Origin: Xanthobacteraceae bacterium
Lineage (GTDB): Bacteria > Pseudomonadota > Alphaproteobacteria > Rhizobiales > Xanthobacteraceae
DNA: 5,645 bases
Direction: 5' to 3'
Assembly: GCA_030043175.1 (NCBI GenBank)
Contig: JASHYD010001022.1
Span: 1 to 5,645, forward strand
This document shows positions 1 through 5,645 of the stretch, one piece after another. The stretch's first letter is position 1. Every line of letters starts with the position of its first letter. Under the pieces are notes generated by a model. The model worked only from the letters and a program-made list of their open reading frames with translations, did not search any database and had not been told where the DNA came from. Both the position numbers and the translations under genes were made by a program.

Positions 1-1160
1 ATGAAGAAACGCCGCAACCGCTCTTCGCTGACGTCGGCTTCAATCGAGGCGGGATAGCGCCCTTCCCGTGCCACCGCGAGTGCCCGGGCATCGAGGTCCG
101 ATCCGAACATCTGGATGGGCGGGCGAAGTTCGTGCTTGGCGGCTTCCTCCTGCAGCAGCATCGCGATCGAATAGGCTTCCTCCCCGGTGGCGCAGCCTGA
201 CACCCAGACGCGTAGTGTGGCGTCCAGCTCCCTTCCCTCGAACAAGCCAGGCAGCGCCTGGGTCCTGAGCGCTTCGAAGGCGTCGTGATCGCGAAAGAAA
301 GTCGTAACCGAAATCAATAGATCGGCTAATAGAGCCTGGGCTTCATCGGCACTCTCGCGCAGAACCTCGTAATACGCCGAGAGGTCTTCGCTCCGCGTGA
401 CCTGCATGCGGCGTGCGAGACGTCTGAGCACGGTCGAGCGCTTGTACTTGGAGAAATCATGTCCGGTGCGAACCCTCAAATGAGCGAGGACGCGGCGGAG
501 CAGCTCCTCGTCAACCTCGGGTTCCTCAGGCTGCTTGACGGTCCTCTTGATGCAAATGAGCTCGACGAGACGTGCTGCGAGATCGCCCACCGGGAGAACA
601 AAGTCCGCAACCCCAGATGCGATCGCACTTCGCGGCATGGACGAGTATTCAGCCTCCTCGGGGTCTTGCACGAGAATGATGCCGCCCGCCTCCTTGACGG
701 CTCGTACCCCGACGGCCCCGTCTGAGCCGCCACCGCTCAGGATGATCGCAAAGCCTTCGCCGACGTGTTCGGTAGTAGAGCGCAAAAACCCGTCAATCGG
801 GGCCCGTTTTCCGCGCGGTTCCTCGAATTCTGTCGGAGAGATCTGGTGGTCGATCAATTCAACGCGGCGGTCGGGCGGAATGACATAGACGTGATCGGCG
901 TCCAAGTTTTCCGTCTTATTGACCTGTACGACGGGCATGCGGGTTCGCCCCGCCAGAATTTGCGGCAGCTCGCTGCGATGATCTGGATCAAGATGCACCA
1001 CCACGACGAAGGCAGCGCCCGTCAGGTCCGGGAGCACCTCGAAGAACCGCTGCAAGGCTGTCACACCGCCCGCGGAGGCTCCGATGGTAACAATGGTCGG
1101 CTTTGTTAGGTCAGGCTTTTCTTCGCGATGGCTTAGGCCGTTTCTGTTACCGTCCGGCAT
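1..1160 (-). CDS. CheB-CheR fusion protein (methylesterase plus methyltransferase), 3' end outside window
   Basis: This reading frame starts at ATG 1160 and stays open to the left edge, giving 386 complete codons. Residues about 20-200 match a CheB methylesterase domain. Its catalytic triad appears intact: Ser29 in IGASAGG, His56 in VVVVHLD and Asp147 in LSGGGSDGA. Residues about 215-290 match the CheR N-terminal domain (FSKYKRSTVLRRLARRM, then SVTTFFRD). From about 315 comes the SAM-binding fold, with RVWVSGCATGEEAYSIAM and the acidic FGSDLD (Asp355). No receiver domain precedes CheB, unlike classical CheB but as in known CheB-CheR fusions, which usually continue into PAS and often kinase domains. 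CheB and CheR remove and add methyl groups on receptor glutamates. In fusions the true targets are often unknown and may not concern chemotaxis. The nearest gene upstream on the same strand is a broken HWE kinase, a possible former partner. Identification is strong; the total length is unknown. Confidence 0.93.
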   Translation of the reverse strand, partial: MPDGNRNGLSHREEKPDLTKPTIVTIGASAGGVTALQRFFEVLPDLTGAAFVVVVHLDPDHRSELPQILAGRTRMPVVQVNKTENLDADHVYVIPPDRRVELIDHQISPTEFEEPRGKRAPIDGFLRSTTEHVGEGFAIILSGGGSDGAVGVRAVKEAGGIILVQDPEEAEYSSMPRSAIASGVADFVLPVGDLAARLVELICIKRTVKQPEEPEVDEELLRRVLAHLRVRTGHDFSKYKRSTVLRRLARRMQVTRSEDLSAYYEVLRESADEAQALLADLLISVTTFFRDHDAFEALRTQALPGLFEGRELDATLRVWVSGCATGEEAYSIAMLLQEEAAKHELRPPIQMFGSDLDARALAVAREGRYPASIEADVSEERLRRFF

Positions 1161-1169
1161 AGCACACCA

Positions 1170-1176
1170 CCCTTTC
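1170..1176 (-). promoter_or_regulatory. Likely ribosome binding site for the CheB-CheR gene
   Basis: Read on the minus strand this is GAAAGGG, nine bases before ATG 1160. The frame is also open further upstream and contains GTG codons. This site, together with the position of the CheB core about 20 residues after the ATG, favours 1160 as the start. Confidence 0.5.
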
Positions 1177-1473
1177 ACCACCGCCACCGTCGAAGTTTCA
1201 GATCGCGGCCGGCACAACCGTTTTCAGAGAAGCTTCAGTGGTCGCTCTGTGGATCGCTATTCCATGTGTGTCCAACAACCCAACATTCTGGTGACCGACA
1301 TCGTTCGGCACGACGCTGGTGCGCCAGAGCCCGAAACGGCCCGCCGGCGGCTTGGAGCCGGAAAATGCACGGGCAGCCTCCGCAACGGCTCTAGCCGCCC
1401 CCGTTGTCTGGAGCGGCTGTGTTGTCAGGCGGCGTCGGGCTGGTCCTTTGCCTATTCCAGCATGGCGTGGCGC

Positions 1474-1587
1474 TCAAGTCGGCGCACCAGCCGTCCTTGA
1501 GCCGCAAATACGGTTCACACAAGCGGTCCGGCCATGGTTGCGCGCGTCGTGGATCACGCCGTCGATGACCGCCGTGTAATGCTTTGC
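1474..1587 (-). pseudogene. Possible decayed fragment of a small conserved hypothetical protein
   Basis: On the minus strand the peptide HYTAVIDGVIHDARNHG is read at about 1581-1531, directly after an in-frame stop at 1588-1590. The core TAVIDGVIHD resembles a motif that I recall from small hypothetical, sometimes phage-linked proteins, where it is followed by an RCVYGY-type ending. Here a matching ending (CEPYLRLKDGW) lies just downstream but in a different frame, which suggests a frameshift. There is no start codon before the motif. The resemblance comes from memory and rests on a short match, so this may be chance. Confidence 0.25.
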
Positions 1588-1740
1588 TCACCGAGACCAC
1601 GAGGCACTGTCTCCCGATGGGCCGCCGATGGCTTGCGTCGATCCTTGCGTCCGTCGGGCCACGAGCAGATAACTCCGAAAGACTCGACGCCAAGACGCTA
1701 CGTATTTGTAGTCGTGTCGTTAGCTTGATCTACCCTTGTC

Positions 1741-2940
1741 CTAGTTGCGCTCACGTTCCTGGAGCTCCAAGGCGTTCGCTGCTGGGCAGGTCAACTGCCA
1801 CATTAGACCCGAGCGAGCATAATAAATCGCAACCCGCCGCCGAGGCTGTATTTCGCCATTGTGTTGATGACTGTGCTGCCGAACCCGCGCCGCGTCGGCG
1901 CAACCACCGGGGGCCCATTGTTCTCGGTCCAGCTCATGGTAAACATGTTGGCGGCGGCCTGCCACCAGATGTCGACGCGCCCCTCGTTCGTCGAGAGCGC
2001 GCCGTATTTTCCAGCATTGGTGGCAAGCTCGTGAAGGGCGAGCCCGACGGCTTGCGCGGACTCCGGTTTCAGACGCAACCTGGGTCCACGCACCGCGATG
2101 CGTGAGTCAATGAGGCTGACGAAATGCGCGAGCTGAGCGCGATCCAGGTCCTTGACGTCGACCCCTTTCCATTCGTTCCGAATGAGCAGGTCCTGATTGG
2201 CTGAAAGCGCCTGGATGCGCTCGGAGAAGCGCTCGACGAAATCTTGCGGATTCTTGGCCGCTGTCCGGTGGGCGATCGCACTCACGACACTTAGCATGTT
2301 TTTGACGCGATGATTGACCTCGCGCGTCAAAAGATGAACATACTCCTCGTGAGCTTTCCGTTCGGTGATGTCGCGGTTAGTCTCAAGCGCGTAGGTCTCC
2401 CCATCATACTGGACACGGATATGCCGGCTCTCGACCATCACCGTGCGTCCGTCGCGCGTGGTATGGGTAAGTTCTCCGTACCAACTCCCTTCGCGGGCAA
2501 TCTGCCATTCAATCTCGTGCATGGGGACGGGAGACCGCGTCGAAAGCAGCTCGTGGCTACTTCGCCCGATCGCCTCTTCGGCCGTGTATCCGTACAAGCG
2601 CTCGGCGCCCTTGCTCCAGTACACGATGCTGCCGCCGATCTTCCAGGTAAGAATTGCATCATGCGACTGATCAAGCAGGTTGGCTTGTCGCCGCAACATT
2701 TCCCGCTCTTGTTTGCGCTCGGTAATATCTCGCGCAATTTTTGAAGCGCCGATGACATTGCCTTCGGAATCTTTCACTGGCGAAACGGTCAATGAAACAT
2801 CGAGAAGCTTTTCATCCCTACGCCGACGAACCGTTTCATAACGCTCGATGTGGTCACCACGTCGGACACGCCCGATGATGGTAAACTCCTCGTCTTGGCG
2901 TTCCTGTGGGATTAGGATGGTTATCGGCTTACCGATGATC
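1741..2940 (-). pseudogene. PAS-PAS-HWE sensor histidine kinase, 5'-truncated and frameshifted near the 3' end
   Basis: The frame reads from a truncated first PAS domain (IIGKPITILIPQERQDEE, near 2939) through its ending ARDITERK. A second PAS domain follows (YWSKGAERLYGYTAEEAIG to NRDITERK). Next is the kinase core: EVNHRVKNMLSVVSAIA with phosphoacceptor His at 2310-2312, the N-box ALHELATNAGKYGALS, the family-defining WTE in FTMSWTE, and the glycine motif RRGFGS. This core would autophosphorylate on His and pass phosphate to a response regulator; no regulator gene is seen here. Two lesions are visible. Upstream of 2940 PAS similarity stops and the frame reaches a stop near 3012 with no start codon; the first possible start, TTG 2792, lies inside PAS. 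Near 1832-1841 one base appears lost: the frame ends early at 1803, while the expected ending GLMWQLTCPAANALE continues in the next frame to a stop at 1741. Family call is strong; loss of function is inferred. Confidence 0.88.
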
Positions 2941-2946
2941 CGTCTG
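2934..2946. other. Rearrangement junction joining two 5'-truncated divergent genes
   Basis: Left of about 2940, minus-strand translation is recognisable PAS sequence (IIGKPITILIP). Right of it, plus-strand translation is recognisable TIR sequence (RLSELIAHSDAVVFALSP, starting at 2941). Neither similarity crosses the point, and each gene lacks everything 5' of it. A single deletion between two divergently transcribed genes would produce exactly this arrangement. I see no insertion-sequence end or target duplication at the junction. Confidence 0.72.
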
Positions 2947-4042
2947 TCCGAGCTAATCGCCCACTCGGATGCGGTCGTTTTCGCCCTATCGCCGAAGTCG
3001 GTCTCGTCGCCCTACTGCCAGTGGGAGGTCGGCGAAACCGATCGGCTTCGCAAGTGCCTAATCCGGATCGTCTGCGTCTCCCTCGGCGAGGCTCCCGTTC
3101 CACAGCGGCTTAAAGCCCTCAACTACATCTTCTTTTATCAAGAGCTGAAGTCGCCAGGCTCAGGTTTCGGTGCCGGTCTCAAGAATCTGGTCGCAGCACT
3201 AAAGCTCGATCCCGACTGGGAGCGGGATCAGACGCGCTATCGCGGGCTGGCGGTAAGTTTGGGAAGCCGGTGGGCGTCCCGAAAACCGTCTCCTGTCGGG
3301 TAGCGGAATCGGGTTTGCACAGGATTGCTGGCCCTGGAGGTACTGCCGGACCACGACAGCGCAAGCGCAGTTCAACAGCTGCTGCCGTTCGAGGGTACGG
3401 CTCAGCAGGCGCTCCATGACGCCTACCGAAACTACACGAATAACACTTGGGCTGAACGGAGCGTGATGTTGGGCTACGGCGGCTCAGTCAGGGCAGTGGC
3501 GTTCTCTCACGACGGCAAGCTGGTGCTGACCGGCTCGGCGGACGCCGCACGGTTGTGGCGGGTACCGGACGGCATGGCGGTGGCGACGCTGTCGCGCTCA
3601 GGCTTATGACGGCGGTGGCGTTCTCGCTTGACGACAAGCTTATACTGACCGGCTCAGAGGGCTTCAGCGGAGCTGCACGACGTGGACGGCAAGCCGGTGG
3701 CGACGCTGTGTTGCCACATGAACCGGGTCGGGGCCGTGGCGTTCTCGCCTGACAGTAAGTGGATGCTGACCGGCTCCGATGATGCCACGGCGCGGCTGTG
3801 GCGGGCGGCGGACGGCAAGCCGGTGGCGACGCTGGCGGGCCACGGCGGGCCAGGGCGGTAGCGTTCTCTCCCGACGGCAGGCTGGTGCTGACCGGCTCCG
3901 ATGACGACACGGCGCGGCTGTGGCAGGCGGCGGACGGCAAGCTGGAGGCGACGCCGCGGGCCATGGCGGCGGGGTCACGGCAGTGGCGTTCTCTGCCGAC
4001 GGCAAGCTGGTGCTGACCGGCTCCGATGACGACACGGCGTGT
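2941..4042 (+). pseudogene. TIR-WD40 protein gene, truncated, internally deleted and frameshifted
   Basis: From 2941 the translation matches the second half of a bacterial TIR domain: DAVVFALSPKSVSSPYCQWEV (the Glu of WEV sits where TIR NADases have their catalytic Glu), then IVCVSLGEAPVPQRLKALNY and DPDWERDQTRY. The first strand, first helix and BB-loop part are missing. After TRYRGLA the sequence continues one frame over (WEAGGRPENRLLSGSGI, about 3260-3310). It then jumps near 3322 to LLALEVLPDHDS (3325 on), so the usual linker, often with a membrane segment, is gone. WD40 repeats follow from 3475, interrupted by stops at 3607-3609, 3859-3861 and 4049-4051 in the successive frames. The longest surviving TIR frame runs 2848-3303, but its first 31 residues or so are antisense kinase sequence. 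TIR domains often cleave NAD+ or build signals in bacterial immunity, and WD40 repeats form scaffolds. That role is family knowledge; this copy looks dead. Confidence 0.85.
3475..4042 (+). repeat. Tandem array of five WD40-encoding DNA repeats, the last one partial
   Basis: Five copies share GTTCTC followed by a GACGGCAAGCTGGTGCTGACC-like block and a GCGGACGGCAAG-like block. The GTTCTC anchor falls at 3501, 3620, 3741, 3863 and 3988, so the spacings are 119, 121, 122 and 125 bases. A full 42-residue WD40 unit of this family would take 126. Copies 3, 4 and 5 are close to identical in their central parts. Each unit encodes AVAFSPDGKLVLTGSDD and RLWRAADGKPVATL or a variant. Copy 5 stops after the GSDDDTA part at about 4040. 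Such similarity suggests recent amplification by unequal exchange or slippage, with small deletions clustered at the unit edges. Confidence 0.85.
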
Positions 4043-4051
4043 ACCGAATAG

Positions 4052-4255
4052 GGCGCGTGCGTTCGTCGCCGATCTTGGGTGGGCTACACCATCAATATGT
4101 TCGAGTTTGAGTTTCCGACAGGGACAGTTGCCGAACTCGATCGCCGCGGTGTGCCAACGCCGACCGGCAAGCCGTGGAACGCGATGGCGATGCTGCGCGT
4201 GCGCAATCGCCTGGCGGCCATGCTGACTGGCTTCGCGGACGGCGAAGGACTCTGA
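4052..4255 (+). pseudogene. C-terminal remnant of a serine recombinase (resolvase/invertase-like)
   Basis: The frame opens just after a TAG at 4049-4051 and ends at TGA 4253-4255; its first ATG is at 4097, giving 52 codons. At about 4124-4219 it reads TVAELDRRGVPTPTGKPWNA followed by MAMLRVRNRLAAM. The pattern of a helix, then LxxRGxPTPxGxxW, then a hydrophobic helix ending in RVxxRL is typical of the C-terminal DNA-binding part of serine recombinases. The catalytic N-terminal domain is absent, and the residues before 4112 do not match the family. The piece abuts the broken end of the WD40 array, so it may mark a past mobile element or rearrangement. A small free-standing DNA-binding protein is possible, but I see no good ribosome binding site. 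The family call rests on one short motif. Confidence 0.45.
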
Positions 4256-4325
4256 GGCGCCCGCGCAGGTCCTCGGGCGGCCCCCTGGGTGGACCTCATC
4301 TTCTGGCGCGCATCCTGGCCATGAG

Positions 4326-4348
4326 GCGGGGGCTCGCCTCGCCCCCGC
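4326..4348. repeat. Perfect GC-rich inverted repeat, 8-base arms and 7-base loop
   Basis: GCGGGGGC at 4326-4333 pairs with GCCCCCGC at 4341-4348 around the loop TCGCCTC. It lies about 70 bases after the recombinase remnant. No T-run follows on either strand, so it is not a standard intrinsic terminator, although it could still pause transcription. Confidence 0.6.
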
Positions 4349-4410
4349 GCAAGGGGGCCCGGCGCTACCTCGCTACCCGTTTCCTGCAGCCGTACAACTG
4401 CCTCTATTCG

Positions 4411-4427
4411 CTCCGGCAGAGCCGGAG
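4411..4427. repeat. Perfect hairpin, 7-base arms and 3-base loop
   Basis: CTCCGGC at 4411-4417 and GCCGGAG at 4421-4427 flank the loop AGA. It stands about 70 bases before the start of the substrate-binding protein gene, probably in or near its promoter or 5' leader. There is no T-run after it. A role in the leader is possible but unproven. Confidence 0.55.
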
Positions 4428-4487
4428 GCCTAGCGGGAGATTTATGGTAATCTTCGCATGTGTGTGGGCTCCGCCGACCAACATGGC

Positions 4488-4492
4488 GGGGA
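4488..4492 (+). promoter_or_regulatory. Ribosome binding site deciding the start of the substrate-binding protein
   Basis: GGGGA lies seven bases before ATG 4500. An earlier in-frame ATG at 4458 would add 14 residues in front of the twin-arginine signal, which would then no longer be N-terminal. The later start is therefore preferred. Confidence 0.6.
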
Positions 4493-4499
4493 TTTGTTC

Positions 4500-5489
4500 A
4501 TGATCAGAAGGCGCGAATTTATTGCAGGGCTTGGCGGCGCGGCGGCTTGGCCGCTGGCGGCGAGGGCGCAGCAGCCCGACCGCGTGCGACGCATCGGCGC
4601 GCTCATGTTGCGCGACGAAAATGATCCGGAGGGGAAGCGTCACTACTCTGCGTTCACTCAAGCGCTTACAGACTTGGGTTGGCACGATGGCCGCAACGCG
4701 CGGATGGACCTTCGTTGGGGCGGCGGCGACACCAATCGGATGCGAGCGCTCGCGCGGGAGTTGGTCGGCTTGCAACCGGACATCATCGTTGCAAGCACGA
4801 CCCCGGTGACTGCTGCCCTCCAGCGGGAGACTAGGACAATCCCGATCGTCTTTGTGAATGTGAGCGACCCCGTCGCCAAAGGCATCGTCGCGGCGCTCAA
4901 CCAGCCGGGAGGGAACATCACCGGCTTCGGCTACCTGGAACCCTCGCTGGGCGGCAAGTGGCTTGAACTGCTCTCGGGGATCGTACCCGGGCTCAAGCGG
5001 GTCGCAATCATGTTTAATCCCGACACCGCCCCCGTATCGGCTTTTATGCCCTCATTTAAGACGGCGGCCCGGTTACTCAAGGTCGTACCAATCGTTGCGT
5101 CCGTTCATGACGACGTGGAGATCGAAACGGCCATCATGGGCCTTGGGCGCGAGCCGGGAGGCGGCCTTGTTGTTATGCCGGATTCATTCACGGTCTCGCA
5201 TCGCGCACCGATCATATTGGCGGCGGCCCGAAACAACGTACCGGCGGTCTATGCGATATCTGAGTTTGTCAAAGATGGCGGTTTGCTCTCCTACGGAGTC
5301 GACCTGGCAGACACCTGGCGTCGCGCCGCCACTTATGTCGATCGCATTCTGCGCGGCGCGAAGCCAGCGGAGCTACCCGTTCAGATGCCGATAAAATTCG
5401 AGATGGTCCTGAACCTCAAGACCGCCAGGGCGCTTGACCTTGCGGTATCCCCGTTGATACGGCTGCGCGCCGACGAGGTGATCGAATGA
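4500..5489 (+). CDS. ABC transporter substrate-binding protein (ABC_sub_bind family), Tat-exported
   Basis: The 329-residue protein opens with MIRRREFIAGLGGAAAWPLA, a twin-arginine signal with a likely cut after ARA (residue 23). It should therefore fold in the cytoplasm and be exported to the periplasm. The mature part has the two-lobed layout of the ABC_sub_bind family (Pfam PF04392): RRIGALML near residue 31, ALTDLGWHDGRNARMDLRW at 55-73, LQPDIIVASTTPVTAAL at 91-107, TIPIVFVNVSDPVAKGIV at 113-130, then GGNITGF, KWLELL and GLLSYGVDL (261-269). Length is normal for the family and no lesion is seen. Such proteins capture a small ligand for import; the ligand is usually unknown and cannot be read here. 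No permease or ATPase gene is visible downstream within the window, as is common for the many solitary copies in Bradyrhizobium-type genomes. The family call is secure; the substrate is open. Confidence 0.93.
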   Translation: MIRRREFIAGLGGAAAWPLAARAQQPDRVRRIGALMLRDENDPEGKRHYSAFTQALTDLGWHDGRNARMDLRWGGGDTNRMRALARELVGLQPDIIVASTTPVTAALQRETRTIPIVFVNVSDPVAKGIVAALNQPGGNITGFGYLEPSLGGKWLELLSGIVPGLKRVAIMFNPDTAPVSAFMPSFKTAARLLKVVPIVASVHDDVEIETAIMGLGREPGGGLVVMPDSFTVSHRAPIILAAARNNVPAVYAISEFVKDGGLLSYGVDLADTWRRAATYVDRILRGAKPAELPVQMPIKFEMVLNLKTARALDLAVSPLIRLRADEVIE

Positions 5490-5645
5490 GCTGCTCGCCG
5501 TCCTCACGCACGCTCGGCGCCGCGGGAAACGTGCCGCCCGGCGAAATGCCCGCGCAAGCGCGCTTTCCTCGCGCGCCTGGTGCTGGAAATCAGGCCCCGC
5601 CAGGGGGCGCCAATGTCGTCTTGTGCGATGTATCGCTTCACGCCG
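5486..5645 (+). CDS. Doubtful open reading frame overlapping the transporter gene end, runs off the window
   Basis: An ATG at 5486 overlaps the TGA of the preceding gene (ATGA), a layout typical of translational coupling. The frame stays open for the remaining 53 codons. Against this, the peptide (MSCSPSSRTLGAAGNVPPGE onward) is rich in Ala, Pro, Gly and Arg, has no recognisable domain, and looks like chance coding in GC-rich DNA. The other frames here also show nothing recognisable. The stretch may simply be a 3' intergenic region. Confidence 0.2.
   Translation, partial: MSCSPSSRTLGAAGNVPPGEMPAQARFPRAPGAGNQAPPGGANVVLCDVSLHA

Larger units (their letters stand above)
1161..1740. other. Gene-poor spacer between the broken kinase and the CheB-CheR gene
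   Basis: Several reading frames of 60-140 codons cross this stretch on both strands, but none has recognisable domains. Their composition is the Arg/Pro/Ser-rich kind typical of chance frames in GC-rich DNA. One minus-strand frame is open from about 1497 down to about 1200 but lacks an early start codon and resembles nothing I know. The only fragment with some protein-like character is annotated separately at 1474-1587. I could not place a convincing promoter for the CheB-CheR gene or a terminator for the kinase. The spacer probably holds the CheB-CheR promoter region plus decayed sequence. Confidence 0.5.

Noticed and set aside
459..1109. Plus-strand frames of 85-117 codons at 459-725, 535-888 and 765-1109
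   Set aside because: They are antisense to the clear CheB-CheR coding frame and show no domain of their own.
1084..1500. A 138-codon plus-strand frame crossing the CheB-CheR start and the spacer
   Set aside because: It starts inside the antisense of the CheB N-terminus, is Arg/Ser-rich and has no recognisable motif.
1584..2744. Plus-strand frames at 1584-2105 and 2310-2744
   Set aside because: They are antisense to the HWE kinase, whose domains read clearly on the minus strand.
3488..4035. Minus-strand frames of 158 and 123 codons opposite the WD40 array
   Set aside because: Their Pro/Ser/Arg-rich repetitive peptides are what antisense WD40 repeats give; the sense strand encodes known WD40 motifs.
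3475..4042. Regular repeats of about 120 bases, considered as a CRISPR array
   Set aside because: The repeats are contiguous coding units with WD40 peptides, with no unique spacers and no short palindromic repeat.
2848..4042. An intact TIR-based defence system
   Set aside because: The TIR domain lacks its first half, the linker is missing and the WD40 part is out of frame, so no functional protein can be read.
4326..4348. Intrinsic terminator at the GC hairpin
   Set aside because: No T-run follows the stem on either strand.
4458..4499. Earlier in-frame start at 4458 for the substrate-binding protein
   Set aside because: It would bury the twin-arginine signal 14 residues in; ATG 4500 has a well-placed GGGGA.
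5556..5565. Ten-base palindrome AAGCGCGCTT
   Set aside because: It is a single short palindrome in GC-rich DNA with no second copy or promoter context; chance is the better explanation.

Overview
The window looks like part of a high-GC alphaproteobacterial chromosome, most likely Rhizobiales and perhaps close to Bradyrhizobium. The grounds are a CheB-CheR fusion, an HWE-family sensor kinase, a TIR-WD40 protein with near-identical repeats, and a Tat-exported substrate-binding protein of the ABC_sub_bind type. This placement rests on gene families and base composition, not on a search.

Layout: (1) 1-1160, minus strand: the first 386 codons of a CheB-CheR chemotaxis-type fusion, intact as far as it goes and running off the left edge. 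(2) 1161-1740: about 580 bases with no convincing gene, holding one possible decayed fragment on the minus strand. (3) 1741-2940, minus strand: a PAS-PAS-HWE histidine kinase that has lost its 5' end and has a one-base frameshift near its 3' end. (4) 2941-4042, plus strand: a TIR-WD40 gene that has lost its 5' end, lost an internal linker, and is frameshifted between its WD40 repeats. (5) 4052-4255, plus strand: a short piece resembling the C-terminus of a serine recombinase. (6) 4256-4499: a GC-rich spacer with two perfect hairpins. (7) 4500-5489, plus strand: an intact periplasmic substrate-binding protein. (8) 5490-5645: GC-rich tail with a doubtful overlapping reading frame.

The main point of interest is near position 2940. 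The minus-strand kinase and the plus-strand TIR gene both begin abruptly there, in the middle of a domain. The simplest explanation is one deletion that removed both 5' ends and the shared promoter region of two divergent genes. The middle of the window (about 1500-4255) is therefore a decay zone between two intact genes. I see no complete defence or signalling system. The TIR-WD40 gene was probably a conflict or signalling protein, but here it is a relic. The intact CheB-CheR and transporter genes make general sequencing error an unlikely cause of all the breaks, although single one-base shifts could still be errors.
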